Below are positions 1 to 9,811 of a stretch of DNA of 23,079 bases, one piece after another. The notes beneath the pieces are model-generated. The model was not told the DNA's origin, did not search any database, and saw only the letters and a program-made list of their open reading frames with translations. Numbering within the stretch: the stretch's first letter is position 1; each line of letters opens with the position of its first letter. The stretch comes from JANMQK01 sp031370485 (GTDB taxonomy: Bacteria; Acidobacteriota; Polarisedimenticolia; Gp22-AA2), in the NCBI GenBank assembly GCA_031370485.1, contig JANMQK010000055.1:1-23079 (forward strand). Direction: 5' to 3'. The translations under genes and the position numbers were made by a program.

Positions 1-207
1 CTTCACCTGTCCCGGGAACTCCTGCTCGAGCCCGCTCACGGCGGGCTTCAGCTTCGCGCAGATCATTCACCCAGGAAGGTAGTAGTACGTCACCTCGACC
101 GCCGTCTGGGACGGGGCCTTCGGTGCCTCCTGCGAGCAGGAGAGCGCCAGAGTCAAACCCAGCACTGCAAGAAGAGTCCCTGACATCCAGAACCCCGTTT
201 TCCGCAT
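1..207 (-). CDS. Thioredoxin-like lipoprotein, probable selenoprotein (UxxC), 3' end outside window
   Basis: The gene starts at ATG 207, five bases after a strong GGAGG (213-217). It reads 46 codons, meets an in-frame TGA at 67-69, and stays open for 22 more codons to the window edge. Residues 1-23 form a signal peptide ending in LALSC, so Cys24 is a likely lipidation site. A beta strand with YYYLPG (41-46) comes just before the TGA, and MIC follows it. The TGA therefore fills the first position of a CxxC-type active site (U47-M-I-C50). The next residues, KLKPAVSGLEQEF (52-64), look like the first helix of a thioredoxin fold, with a Pro in the usual place. A 7-bp hairpin with loop CGUGA begins 19 bases after the TGA, as expected of a bacterial SECIS. 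I infer selenocysteine insertion and a membrane-anchored thiol/selenol oxidoreductase role. The gene lies 35 bases downstream of the dipeptidase gene and is probably co-transcribed. The alternative is a 46-residue lipoprotein or a gene broken by a nonsense change. Confidence 0.72.
29..47 (-). promoter_or_regulatory. Candidate bacterial SECIS hairpin
   Basis: On the minus strand AGCCCGC (47-41) and GCGGGCT (35-29) pair perfectly around the five-base loop CGTGA (40-36). A further GCT/AGC stem (52-50 with 26-24) pairs below a 2x2 internal loop. The loop begins 26 bases after the TGA and has G as its second base. These values fall within the known bacterial SECIS pattern (apical loop about 16-37 bases from UGA, G in the first two loop positions). 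It would be the SelB-binding signal for decoding TGA 67-69. A GC-rich coding region forms hairpins easily, so the position matters more than the stability. Confidence 0.6.
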
Positions 208-212
208 CTGCA

Positions 213-217
213 CCTCC
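213..217 (-). promoter_or_regulatory. Shine-Dalgarno of the selenoprotein candidate
   Basis: GGAGG on the minus strand ends five bases before ATG 207, within a longer GGAGGTG match. It fixes the start codon. It also shows that the frame carrying the TGA is translated in its own right, with a signal of better quality than most genes in this window. Confidence 0.7.
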
Positions 218-242
218 ATGAAATGGTGTGAACGCCCGCTTC

Positions 243-2417
243 CTACCGCGCCGCGGCGCCGCTCCCTGGAGGGACCGGGAAGCCCCGGTCGCGCATCAGG
301 GCGTCGATGCTCGCGTCTCTCCCACGGAACGCGCGGTACGCTTCAGCCGGATCGACCGCGTTCCGCACGGCGAAGAGGTTCTCCACCAGCTTCTTCGCGA
401 TGGCCTTGTCGTAGAAGCCGCCGGGGGCCTGTTCGAAGGCTTCCGCCGCATCCGAGGTCAGCACGTCGGCCCACAGGTAGCCATAGTACCCCGCGGCGTA
501 CGATTCCCCTTCGAAGATGTGCCGGAAGTGCGGGCTTCGATGCCGCATGACGATCTCGTCCGGCATCTTCAGCGCAGCCAGCATGTCGCGCTCAAACGTG
601 TCCGGGTCGATGCCCGCGGGGTCGGTCATGTGGTACTTCATGTCGATAAGCGCGGATGCCAGGTACTCCGTCGTGTCGAACCCCTTGTTGAAGGTCGCGG
701 CCTTCTTGATCTTCGCGACGAGCGCGGGGGGTATCGGCTTCCCGGTCTTCCAGTGCACGAGGTAGCCGTTAATCACCTTGTCGGTCAGCACCCAGCGCTC
801 GAGAAGCTGCGACTGGAACTCCGTGTAGTCCCGCACGCCGCCGTTGAGCGTGGGGTACTCCACGGTCGAGGAAAAATAGTGCAGCGCATGGCCGAACTCG
901 TGGAACAGCGTCCTGGCGTCGCTCCAGGAGATCAGCACCGGCTCCCCCGGGGCCCCCTTGATGAAGTTCGAGTTGTTCGAGGCAAGGACCGTCCTCTTCC
1001 CGTGAAACGACTCGTGGCCGCGATAGGTGTTGGCCCAGGCCCCCGATTGCTTGCCCGGCCTGGCGTACGGGTCGAGGTACCACAGGCCGACGTGCCGCCC
1101 GGAATCGCGGTCGGTGACCTCCCAGACCCGCATGTCCTCCTGGTAGACCGGCACCGAGCCTGGCGGCACCGGCTTGAAGTCGAAGTTGAACAGGGCGCCG
1201 GCGACGAAAAACATCGCCTCGCGCAGCTTGTCCAGCTGCAGGTACTGCCGCACCTCGTCGGAATCGAGATCGTACCTGGCGCGGCGGACCTTCTCGGAGT
1301 AATAGCGATAGTCCCACGGAGCAATCTTGATCCCGGCGCCTTCCTTGTCGGCGAGCGCCTGCATGTCGGCGACCTCTTCCTTGACCCGCGCCAGCGCGGC
1401 GGGCCAGACGGCCTCCATGAGCGCCAAGGCTTTCCCGGGGGTCTTTGCCATCCGGTTCTCGAGCTGCCAGGCGGCGTAGTTGTCGTACCCGAGCAGGTGG
1501 ACCCGCTCGTTCCGCAACCTCAGAATCTCGGCGATGACGGCGTTGTTGTCGTGCTCGCCGCCGTTGTCGCCGCGGGCGTAATAGGCCCGCCAGACCTTCT
1601 CGCGCAGGGCCCGCTCGTCGGAATAAGTCAGGAACGGGTCCATGGATGAGCGTGTGTTGGTGATGGCGTACTCCCCCGCGCGCCCCCGCTCCGCGGCGGC
1701 CGCGGCGCTCGACTGAATGAACGAGTCGGGCAGCCCGCGGAGCTGGTCCTTCGTGATGAACTGGACGTATCCTTCCTCGTCGGCCAGAACGTTGTTGCCG
1801 AACGCCGTGTAGAGCTCGGCCAGCCGCGTGTCGATCGCCGCGTAGCGCTTCCTGGCCTCTCCTTCGAGGCGGGCGCCGTCGCGCGCGAAGCCGTCGTACA
1901 CCAGCCAGACGAGCCGCTTCTGGTCCGGCCGCAGCGTTTCGCTCTTGCTCTCGTAAACCGACTTGACCCGGGCGAAAAGCGCCGCGTTCTGGGTGATTTT
2001 CGTGCGGAAATCGGCGAGCCTTGGCGCCATCTCCTTCTGGATCACGCGGAAGTCGGCGGTGCTGAGATTCGAGCTCCAGATACCCCAGTACACGAGCACC
2101 CGATCGAGCTCGCGCCCGGCGTCCTCCATGGCGGCGATTGTGTTCTCGAACGTCGGCGGATCGGGGTTGCCCGCGATGTCGTCGATCTCCTGGAGATTCT
2201 TCGCCATGCCGGCCTCGAGCGCCAGTTTCAGCGCGCCCAGGTTCATCGTGTCGAAGGCGGGCACGCCGCCGTACGGGCCGGACCACTCCGCCGTCAGGCT
2301 GTTCCCCTGGGGCGTCGGAGTTTTCGACGTGGAGGTCGGCTTTGGCGTCAGGCCGGAGCAGGCGTTGATGAATGTCATCGCAATGAAGACAGTGAGGATC
2401 GGAAGCATGGCGCGCAT
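243..2417 (-). CDS. dcp: M3 family peptidyl-dipeptidase (Dcp-like), lipoprotein
   Basis: This is a 724-residue zinc metallopeptidase. The HEFGH motif is at 506-510 (zinc ligands His506 and His510, catalytic Glu507). The third ligand, Glu533 in DYTE, has the spacing of thimet oligopeptidase. The alpha-helical N-terminal half and the family's conserved C-terminal segment, ending near RGFPVPPG, are both present. Family members release dipeptides or short fragments from peptides. E. coli Dcp is about 681 residues; the extra length here is mainly an N-terminal signal ending in INAC (Cys20), which predicts a lipoprotein facing the periplasm. The start is ATG 2417, nine bases after GGAGG; ATG 2408 is possible but would shorten the signal. 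An extended -10 lies just upstream, and the selenoprotein candidate follows. The class is certain. The choice between Dcp and oligopeptidase A rests on overall resemblance only. Confidence 0.9.
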   Translation of the reverse strand: MRAMLPILTVFIAMTFINACSGLTPKPTSTSKTPTPQGNSLTAEWSGPYGGVPAFDTMNLGALKLALEAGMAKNLQEIDDIAGNPDPPTFENTIAAMEDAGRELDRVLVYWGIWSSNLSTADFRVIQKEMAPRLADFRTKITQNAALFARVKSVYESKSETLRPDQKRLVWLVYDGFARDGARLEGEARKRYAAIDTRLAELYTAFGNNVLADEEGYVQFITKDQLRGLPDSFIQSSAAAAAERGRAGEYAITNTRSSMDPFLTYSDERALREKVWRAYYARGDNGGEHDNNAVIAEILRLRNERVHLLGYDNYAAWQLENRMAKTPGKALALMEAVWPAALARVKEEVADMQALADKEGAGIKIAPWDYRYYSEKVRRARYDLDSDEVRQYLQLDKLREAMFFVAGALFNFDFKPVPPGSVPVYQEDMRVWEVTDRDSGRHVGLWYLDPYARPGKQSGAWANTYRGHESFHGKRTVLASNNSNFIKGAPGEPVLISWSDARTLFHEFGHALHYFSSTVEYPTLNGGVRDYTEFQSQLLERWVLTDKVINGYLVHWKTGKPIPPALVAKIKKAATFNKGFDTTEYLASALIDMKYHMTDPAGIDPDTFERDMLAALKMPDEIVMRHRSPHFRHIFEGESYAAGYYGYLWADVLTSDAAEAFEQAPGGFYDKAIAKKLVENLFAVRNAVDPAEAYRAFRGRDASIDALMRDRGFPVPPGSGAAAR

Positions 2418-2439
2418 GGGATGAACCCTCCGCGGGCGG

Positions 2440-2448
2440 ATTCTAGCA
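2440..2448 (-). promoter_or_regulatory. Extended -10 promoter of the dipeptidase gene
   Basis: The minus strand reads TGC-TAGAAT, an extended -10 (TGn) with a 5/6 hexamer. Transcription would start near 2433, giving a leader of about 15 bases that still contains the GGAGG. I see no convincing -35, as expected of a TGn-dependent promoter. Confidence 0.5.
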
Positions 2449-2530
2449 GACTATCTCCGGGCACGCGGGTGCAGGAATGATTGAAACTCCCCGGCCCGTC
2501 CTGCATCACAAGCCCCGAACCAGGTGATGC

Positions 2531-3766
2531 ATGATGCCGATGACCCTGACCGTCCTGGCCCTTGGCGCGATGCTCCTGGGCTCTTCCCCCTCCCCCGTCG
2601 CGAACCCCGGATCGCCCGGCCGGTTCGCTCCCTACTCCGCGGGGAATCCGTGCATGGACGTGGGTGTGGATCGCTCCTACACGCAGTTCCAGGTCAATCT
2701 CGCCGACGAGCACGCGCTCCTCGAAGGGAGGCTCCACGCCGGCCCGCGCGGCGCGGCGCTCGATGTCGGCGATTCGGGGCGGAGAATCGAGCTGGTGACG
2801 AACGCCTCCATGGCGGACTGGCTGTTCGCGTACCCGTTTCTCGACGGTGTGGTGGGAGTCTGGGGCCGTCCGATCCTGCAGGACGACTGTTCGCTACGAG
2901 ACGACACCTTTTACGTGGACGCGATCTTCCCGGCGATCCTCGTCCAGGACCGGATCGACCCCGCGCTCGACCTGATGCGGAGGGATGACGCGCCGTCCCT
3001 CCGGGCCGCGGCGCTGACCTACGGCGGGGTCCTCCGCCGGGCAGCCGGTGTCGTGGCGGCGGGGGACGGTACGGACCACCGCGACGAGGGGCCGGGAAGC
3101 CGCGTGGCCGCGTCGATCCTCGAAGAGGAGATTTTCTCCAACGAAGCCGCCCGCGGGCACGCGCCATGGCGGGTCAGCCTGCTGGGGTCCGGCGAGGTCC
3201 CGCCCGCCGAAACATCGGTCGACATCCTCCTGTCGGGGGCGGACGGCTCCACCGGCTTCTTCGGCCACATCGCCGTGGGAGGGGGCGGGCTGATCTACAA
3301 CGTCTATCCCAAGGGGGGTGACAGGGGCGCCCCGGAGGCGGTGCCGATCGGGGACTACCTCTTCAACACGCAGCGGGGACAGGCGCTCCGCAGGCCGAAC
3401 TGGATCCTCCGCATCGGAGGGCTGCCCGCGGAGATGGTCGCCGCGCTGCACGAGGAGATGCGGCGGCAGATCGAGGACATCCAGGAGGGGCGAAGCCCCT
3501 ACCATCCCACGGCGAACAACTGCACCGTCGCGAGCTTCAAGGCGCTCGAGCACCTGGGACTCGGAGTCTCTTCGGCCCGTTACTTCACGCGCCGCTTCCC
3601 GAGGCTTGCCTTCGAGCGGCTCCTCGATCGCCTGCCCGGCATGATCGCTTCGGGCAGGCTGCCGGCACGGCGGGTGGAGATGATCTTCGTCCCGCAGGTC
3701 CCCACCCGAGTCACCGAGGGGCACGCCCCCAATCGTCCGCTGCGCGAGCGATCCCGGCTCGACTGA
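2531..3766 (+). CDS. Exported protein with possible permuted NlpC/P60-like domain
   Basis: This 411-residue protein has a signal peptide (about 1-24, after the starts MMPM) and no further clear membrane segment. I do not recognise the first half (25-230), which includes a conserved-looking NPCMDVGVDRSY near 40. The second half has GHIAV with His246 and, 85 residues later, NNC with Cys331 followed by a helix (TVASFKALEHLGL). This order, His before Cys with an Asn before the Cys, is that of circularly permuted papain-like folds (LRAT/YiiX and related NlpC/P60 proteins), which act as amidases, thioesterases or acyltransferases. A periplasmic cysteine hydrolase is an inference. ATG codons at 2531, 2534 and 2540 compete, and the AGGTG at 2522-2526 gives weak support to the first two. 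The gene converges with the subtilase gene, 26 bases away. Confidence 0.7.
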   Translation: MMPMTLTVLALGAMLLGSSPSPVANPGSPGRFAPYSAGNPCMDVGVDRSYTQFQVNLADEHALLEGRLHAGPRGAALDVGDSGRRIELVTNASMADWLFAYPFLDGVVGVWGRPILQDDCSLRDDTFYVDAIFPAILVQDRIDPALDLMRRDDAPSLRAAALTYGGVLRRAAGVVAAGDGTDHRDEGPGSRVAASILEEEIFSNEAARGHAPWRVSLLGSGEVPPAETSVDILLSGADGSTGFFGHIAVGGGGLIYNVYPKGGDRGAPEAVPIGDYLFNTQRGQALRRPNWILRIGGLPAEMVAALHEEMRRQIEDIQEGRSPYHPTANNCTVASFKALEHLGLGVSSARYFTRRFPRLAFERLLDRLPGMIASGRLPARRVEMIFVPQVPTRVTEGHAPNRPLRERSRLD

Positions 3767-3767
3767 G

Positions 3768-3791
3768 ACCGCCCGCGCCGCTCAGCGGTCG
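3768..3791. terminator. Weak inverted repeat between convergent genes
   Basis: GACCGC (3768-3773) and GCGGTC (3786-3791) form a 6-bp stem with a 12-base GC-rich loop in the 26-base gap between convergent genes. There is no T-run on either side. It is the only candidate for a bidirectional end here, and a weak one. Confidence 0.25.
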
Positions 3792-3792
3792 G

Positions 3793-6700
3793 TCACGGGC
3801 AGGCCTGGCTCGAGGCGGCGATCTCGGCGTCGCGCGAGCCTGCCTGCCCCGCGCCGCCGCTGTCGTAGCTGCCGCCTCCTCCGCAGTTGACCCCCCGGAC
3901 GAGGTAGAAGAAGGCATCCCCCGTCGCGGGCGTGTCCGTGTCCGATAGCGTGGTCGCGCCCTGATCGTTCGCCAGGCAGGCCCCGACCGCTGTCGTGAAG
4001 TTCCCGCCGCCGGCGCGCAGAGTCGCGAGGCTGCCGCGCACGACGTCGTACCCCGTGGCGCCCGCCACCGCACTCCAGGCCAGGAGCGTGTCGCTCCCGG
4101 ACGCATCGGCGTTCACCGAGGCGGTCCCCGACGGCGTGGGGACGTCATCGACCGCGCCGTTGCAGTCGTTGTCCCGCCCGTCGCACACCTCGGTACCGCC
4201 GGGATGGCTCGCCGCGCTGGTATCGTCGCAGTCGGTCTGGGCGCCGTTCGAACAGGAGGGGTCCCCGGGCGATCCGTATCCGTCGCCGTCGAGGTCGCGG
4301 CAGACGACGGCGCGGATCTCGCGGAGATTGGAGTACGGACCGATTTGGTTGCAGGGAGTGCCGAACAGACTGGCGACCCGATAGTCATAGGTCCCGGTGA
4401 CCCGGCCGGTCAGGTTGAGCGCCTTCGTCGAGGCGCCCGTCGTCCCAATGATGTTCCAGTTCGCCGTCTGCAGCGTGATGTTGTCGATGAACCAGCCGAG
4501 GTACAGCGGCGAGGAGATGATGAGGTCGCTCGCCACGCGGAACCGGACCTTGATCGACTTGCCGGCGAAGCCGCTGAGATCGACGACGCGCTGGCCGGAG
4601 AAGAAACCCGAGTAGACGGCCACTTTCAGGAACCCCACCCCTCCGTCACTGACCTCCACAAAGCCGAAGTCGAATCCGTCCTCCAGGTCCTGGTAGGAGT
4701 CGTAGACCAGCTGGGCCCGGGTTCCCGCCGGGATGGCGATCGGGTTTGCGAGCGTCAGGGAGACATTGATGTCGTCGGTGTAGACGACCGAGTAGCCCTC
4801 CGTCGTGGTGTCCGGGTGCGCGGAGGAGACCCACTGCGGATCCCCAGTCCATTTCGAGTTCGACCCGCCGACGAGAGGCTCGCTGCCGTCGTCGGTGAAG
4901 ATCGAGGAAAGCGTGCTCGCCTCCTCGACCTGGAAGGCACAGGCCTGCTCGGCCGGCGACGCCGGGAATGTCCAGGTCAGCCGCCAGTTGCCGTCGCGGT
5001 CGACACCGCCCACCTGGTCGGGCGGCGTGTCGTCCAGGACCCCGTTCAGGAAGGGCTGTTCCCGGACGACCAGGGGCGACGCCGACGCCCGGTAGTAGAA
5101 AGGCATCCGGAGCGTCTCGCCGCCCGATTTCGTAGCCACGACCCACCAGAGGAATTCCGTGGCCTGATCGCCGTTCGGGTCGACACCCGCTGGCGCGAGG
5201 CCGGTCGGAGTCGGCCGGCCGTCCACGGTGGTGGTGACATCGAAGGTGGCCTGAGACCCGGAGACCGCGCCAAGGGAGACCGAAGGCGCGCTCAACGTGA
5301 CCGAGAAGCCGGTCGTTCCCACGATCGGCCGGGTCACCGTCCCGCGCAGCGCCCCCCCGTCCACGAGGCTCAGGGTCCAGGTACCCGCGGCCGAGGCCCC
5401 GGAGAAGTTCTGCAGCGTCACGGTGACGGAGTTGATCTGCGCGGGCACGCCCGTGTTGATCACCACCCTCTGGCCGAAGCTGTGCGTCGGCAGGAAGTTG
5501 GCGTCCCGCGCGTCGTCGGGCCCTCCGCTGCCGTTCGTGTCGTTGGTGCCCAGGGCCGCCCGCGCGTCCGACGCCCGCACGTTGTGGACCAGGCCCGAGC
5601 CGATCTCGTGGATGAAGGTGCGGGGATCGGTATCGGACACTGGCGTCACGTTGTCCGCGCCCCTCAGATTGGTCGCGGTGTTGGTCAGCGCCGCGCGCAC
5701 GAGGCTCTGCGGGACGACGCTGTTCTGCGCCTGCTGGGCGGAGGCGCCGGCGCCGCTCCGGAGATCGATCGGGTTGATCGGCGACTGCCCCTTCAGTGAC
5801 AGGAGCGCCTGGCGCACGAGCGCCGCGGAGCCGGTCACGTGCGGTCCGGAGAAGCTGGTCCCCGAGACGCTGATGAACCGGCTCGGGTCGCTCATGGTGC
5901 CACCGCCGGTGCTCGCTCCCCCCGCCGCGATCGTGGCGGAGTAGACGTTCAGTCCCGGCGCGGTCACGTCCGGCTTGAGGTACTGGAAGGTGTCGACCGG
6001 GCCGCGCGAGGAGAAGCCGGTCGTCGCGGCCGCGAAGGAGGCGGGCGACGGCGGGTTGATCCGGACCGGCAAATTGGAGATCACGCTCCAGGTTGCAGGG
6101 GTGTTCTTGTCGAAAGTCCCGGATTGGAAGCCGAGCGCGTCGCGCAGGTACTCGCCATTCGCCCTCGAGAGGCCGAAGACCGGGATGGCGGACGCTTGGG
6201 TGGTCGCCGCTTCGAGCTCGCCATCCACGTTATTGAAGATCAGCACGGCGACGGCCCCCTTGGCCGCGGCTTCGTTCGCCTTGTTCGCGAACAGGCCGGT
6301 CCCCGAAGCGCCGGCGTCCACAGTGCTGCCGCGTGACACGAGGGCGATCCGCCCCTGGACCGCGGCGGGCACCTGGTCGGGCGTGTCGGCGAAGCCGGCG
6401 TAGACGTAATGCTGCCCGAGGGGGAAAGTCACGTCGGGCGCTCCTCCCATGAGGTTCGCCACGATGTACCGGTCCTGCGACGCCACCGGCCGTCCCGTAT
6501 CGTTCTGGGCGCCGGTCGAGACCCCCAGCGCCGTATAGCGCAGCGGTTCGTCCACCAGGACGTCCACCTCGTCGGTCGTCGCCCCGGGGTCGTTCGTCGC
6601 GGCGACGGCGATGACCCCGCGGCCGGCCGCGGGCGAGCCGAGGGTGTTTTCGTTGGGACCCGAGTTGCCGGCGGAGGCGACGGCGACGGCGCCCGCGAGG

Positions 6701-7767
6701 GCCGCGTTGCTGGCGGCCACCGCGTCGCTGTCGTTCGGGTCGCCGCTCGAACCGCCGAAGCTCATGTTGATCACCGTGGCGATCGGCTTGGGGTTCCCGG
6801 CGGGGTCGGTCGGCGAGACGGCGTCCTCGAGGGCCGTGACGATGTTCACCGTCCCGACGCAGGTGAAGAGCGTCTCGCAGACCTTGTAGTTCATCAAGAG
6901 CGCCCCCGGGGCGACCCCCTCGATGATCTGATCGTCGGCCGTGCCGGGGATCCGGTCGAGGCCCGGCCCCATCACCTTGAGCCCGGCGGAATCGGACGCG
7001 CCGTGCGTGCCGTGTCCCACATCGTCTTCGTTCGTCGTCGCGGTCAGCGGCAGGAAGTAGACGACCTTGGGATGGTTCACCCCCTCGGCGTAGGACTGTC
7101 CCGCTTGGCGGACCGGCCTGACGTCCCCGGTTCTCTGCGTGAATTGCGAGTCGTCGAAGCGGGTATCAAACGCCGGGTGCGTGTGCTCGATCCCGGTGTC
7201 GAGAATCGCGATTACCTGGCCAGTGCCGTCGAATCTCGAAAGCGGTCCGCCCCCCTGGGTGAAGATCGTCTTGTTCCCGGGCCCGTCGTTCGCCCTGACG
7301 TACCGGACGCTGTGATCGAGGTGAAGCCGCACCGGCGCGTCGAGCGTGACATGCTTGACGCCAGGCATTTTCCGGATGACCGCAACCGCGGCCGCGGGGA
7401 CATCGAGCCCCACTGCGTTGATGAGGTGGCTGAAGCGGTTCGGCTTCGAGGTCCTGACCCCGGCGAGAAACATTGGGGTCGCGGTCACCTTGGCATCGAT
7501 GCCGCGAACGCCAAGCTCTGCGAAGAACGCGTCCTGCAGGTCGGTTACCGCGCGCTCGTGCGCCGCGGCATCGAAGACGGCTCCCTCCAGTTGAGCCCGG
7601 TGGGCCGCCACGACGACGGGCGGCAGGCCATCCAGCTCGACGACGATCGAGCGCCGATCCACGGCGGAGAGTGCGCTCCCGCCGGGCGCGGCCAGGAAAG
7701 CGACGAGTAGCAGGACTCCGAGCACCAGGCTACGGTAGTGGCGAATGCGAAACTTGAATCTTTTCAT
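3793..7767 (-). CDS. Secreted subtilisin-like serine peptidase (S8) with PA domain and MopE-like C-terminal motif
   Basis: This 1324-residue secreted peptidase has a signal peptide at 1-33 and an I9-like propeptide at about 35-150. The S8 catalytic domain has Asp190 (LDTGIEH), His252 (GHGTH), the oxyanion Asn368 (SAGNSGP) and Ser638 (GTSFSGPH). A PA domain at about 430-545 is inserted between Asn and Ser, as in lactocepin-type and plant subtilases. After 750 come beta-rich domains, one a probable jelly-roll with WFIDNITL. Residues 1156-1208 form an Asp/Cys-rich repeat (DLDGDGYGSPGDPSC, then DCDD and CDGRDNDCNGAVDD) like the metal-binding motif of MopE-type proteins. Residues 1212-1324 resemble a fibronectin-III-like module with late Cys residues. 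All catalytic residues are present, so it should be active in degrading extracellular protein. The start is ATG 7767, with a modest GAGG upstream. Confidence 0.92.
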   Translation of the reverse strand: MKRFKFRIRHYRSLVLGVLLLVAFLAAPGGSALSAVDRRSIVVELDGLPPVVVAAHRAQLEGAVFDAAAHERAVTDLQDAFFAELGVRGIDAKVTATPMFLAGVRTSKPNRFSHLINAVGLDVPAAAVAVIRKMPGVKHVTLDAPVRLHLDHSVRYVRANDGPGNKTIFTQGGGPLSRFDGTGQVIAILDTGIEHTHPAFDTRFDDSQFTQRTGDVRPVRQAGQSYAEGVNHPKVVYFLPLTATTNEDDVGHGTHGASDSAGLKVMGPGLDRIPGTADDQIIEGVAPGALLMNYKVCETLFTCVGTVNIVTALEDAVSPTDPAGNPKPIATVINMSFGGSSGDPNDSDAVAASNAALAGAVAVASAGNSGPNENTLGSPAAGRGVIAVAATNDPGATTDEVDVLVDEPLRYTALGVSTGAQNDTGRPVASQDRYIVANLMGGAPDVTFPLGQHYVYAGFADTPDQVPAAVQGRIALVSRGSTVDAGASGTGLFANKANEAAAKGAVAVLIFNNVDGELEAATTQASAIPVFGLSRANGEYLRDALGFQSGTFDKNTPATWSVISNLPVRINPPSPASFAAATTGFSSRGPVDTFQYLKPDVTAPGLNVYSATIAAGGASTGGGTMSDPSRFISVSGTSFSGPHVTGSAALVRQALLSLKGQSPINPIDLRSGAGASAQQAQNSVVPQSLVRAALTNTATNLRGADNVTPVSDTDPRTFIHEIGSGLVHNVRASDARAALGTNDTNGSGGPDDARDANFLPTHSFGQRVVINTGVPAQINSVTVTLQNFSGASAAGTWTLSLVDGGALRGTVTRPIVGTTGFSVTLSAPSVSLGAVSGSQATFDVTTTVDGRPTPTGLAPAGVDPNGDQATEFLWWVVATKSGGETLRMPFYYRASASPLVVREQPFLNGVLDDTPPDQVGGVDRDGNWRLTWTFPASPAEQACAFQVEEASTLSSIFTDDGSEPLVGGSNSKWTGDPQWVSSAHPDTTTEGYSVVYTDDINVSLTLANPIAIPAGTRAQLVYDSYQDLEDGFDFGFVEVSDGGVGFLKVAVYSGFFSGQRVVDLSGFAGKSIKVRFRVASDLIISSPLYLGWFIDNITLQTANWNIIGTTGASTKALNLTGRVTGTYDYRVASLFGTPCNQIGPYSNLREIRAVVCRDLDGDGYGSPGDPSCSNGAQTDCDDTSAASHPGGTEVCDGRDNDCNGAVDDVPTPSGTASVNADASGSDTLLAWSAVAGATGYDVVRGSLATLRAGGGNFTTAVGACLANDQGATTLSDTDTPATGDAFFYLVRGVNCGGGGSYDSGGAGQAGSRDAEIAASSQACP

Positions 7768-7963
7768 CGTCCGTCAATCCTCGAGATTGCGAGGCTCGCC
7801 CCATGCGACCCCGACCCTTCGCGCGGGAGTGTGGAGGGGGCTGCTTGACCAATCCTTGAACCTGGCGCCCCCGACGCCCCCTCGCGGGGCCCTATCCGCC
7901 TGATTCGGAAGCGCTTGCGATTTTCTCGGGCTTTTCTTCCTTCCGGCCCCAGCCCTGCCCCTG

Positions 7964-7972
7964 TGCTAGCAT
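7964..7972 (+). promoter_or_regulatory. Extended -10 of cstA, placed for leaderless transcription
   Basis: TGC-TAGCAT (7964-7972) ends seven bases before the cstA ATG at 7980, so the transcript would begin at or next to the start codon. There is no Shine-Dalgarno before the ATG, which agrees with a leaderless mRNA. I see no -35. The same TGTGyTAGCrTTCG string occurs before queD. Confidence 0.5.
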
Positions 7973-7979
7973 TCGCCCA

Positions 7980-9791
<1,812 letters not shown>

Positions 9792-9811
9792 CGAACGGAG
9801 GCCAACAGGAA

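Noticed and set aside
67..207. A 46-residue lipoprotein ending at TGA 67-69
   Set aside because: The frame continues past the TGA with the expected second Cys and helix of a thioredoxin fold. An ordinary stop there would be a coincidence. Kept as the main alternative.
228..1649. A 473-codon plus-strand frame opposite the dipeptidase gene
   Set aside because: It is low-complexity and Val/Arg-rich, antisense to a gene with an intact HEFGH motif, and has no ribosome site.
4204..5799. A 531-codon plus-strand frame opposite the subtilase gene
   Set aside because: It has the same composition as other antisense shadows here and no recognisable domain.
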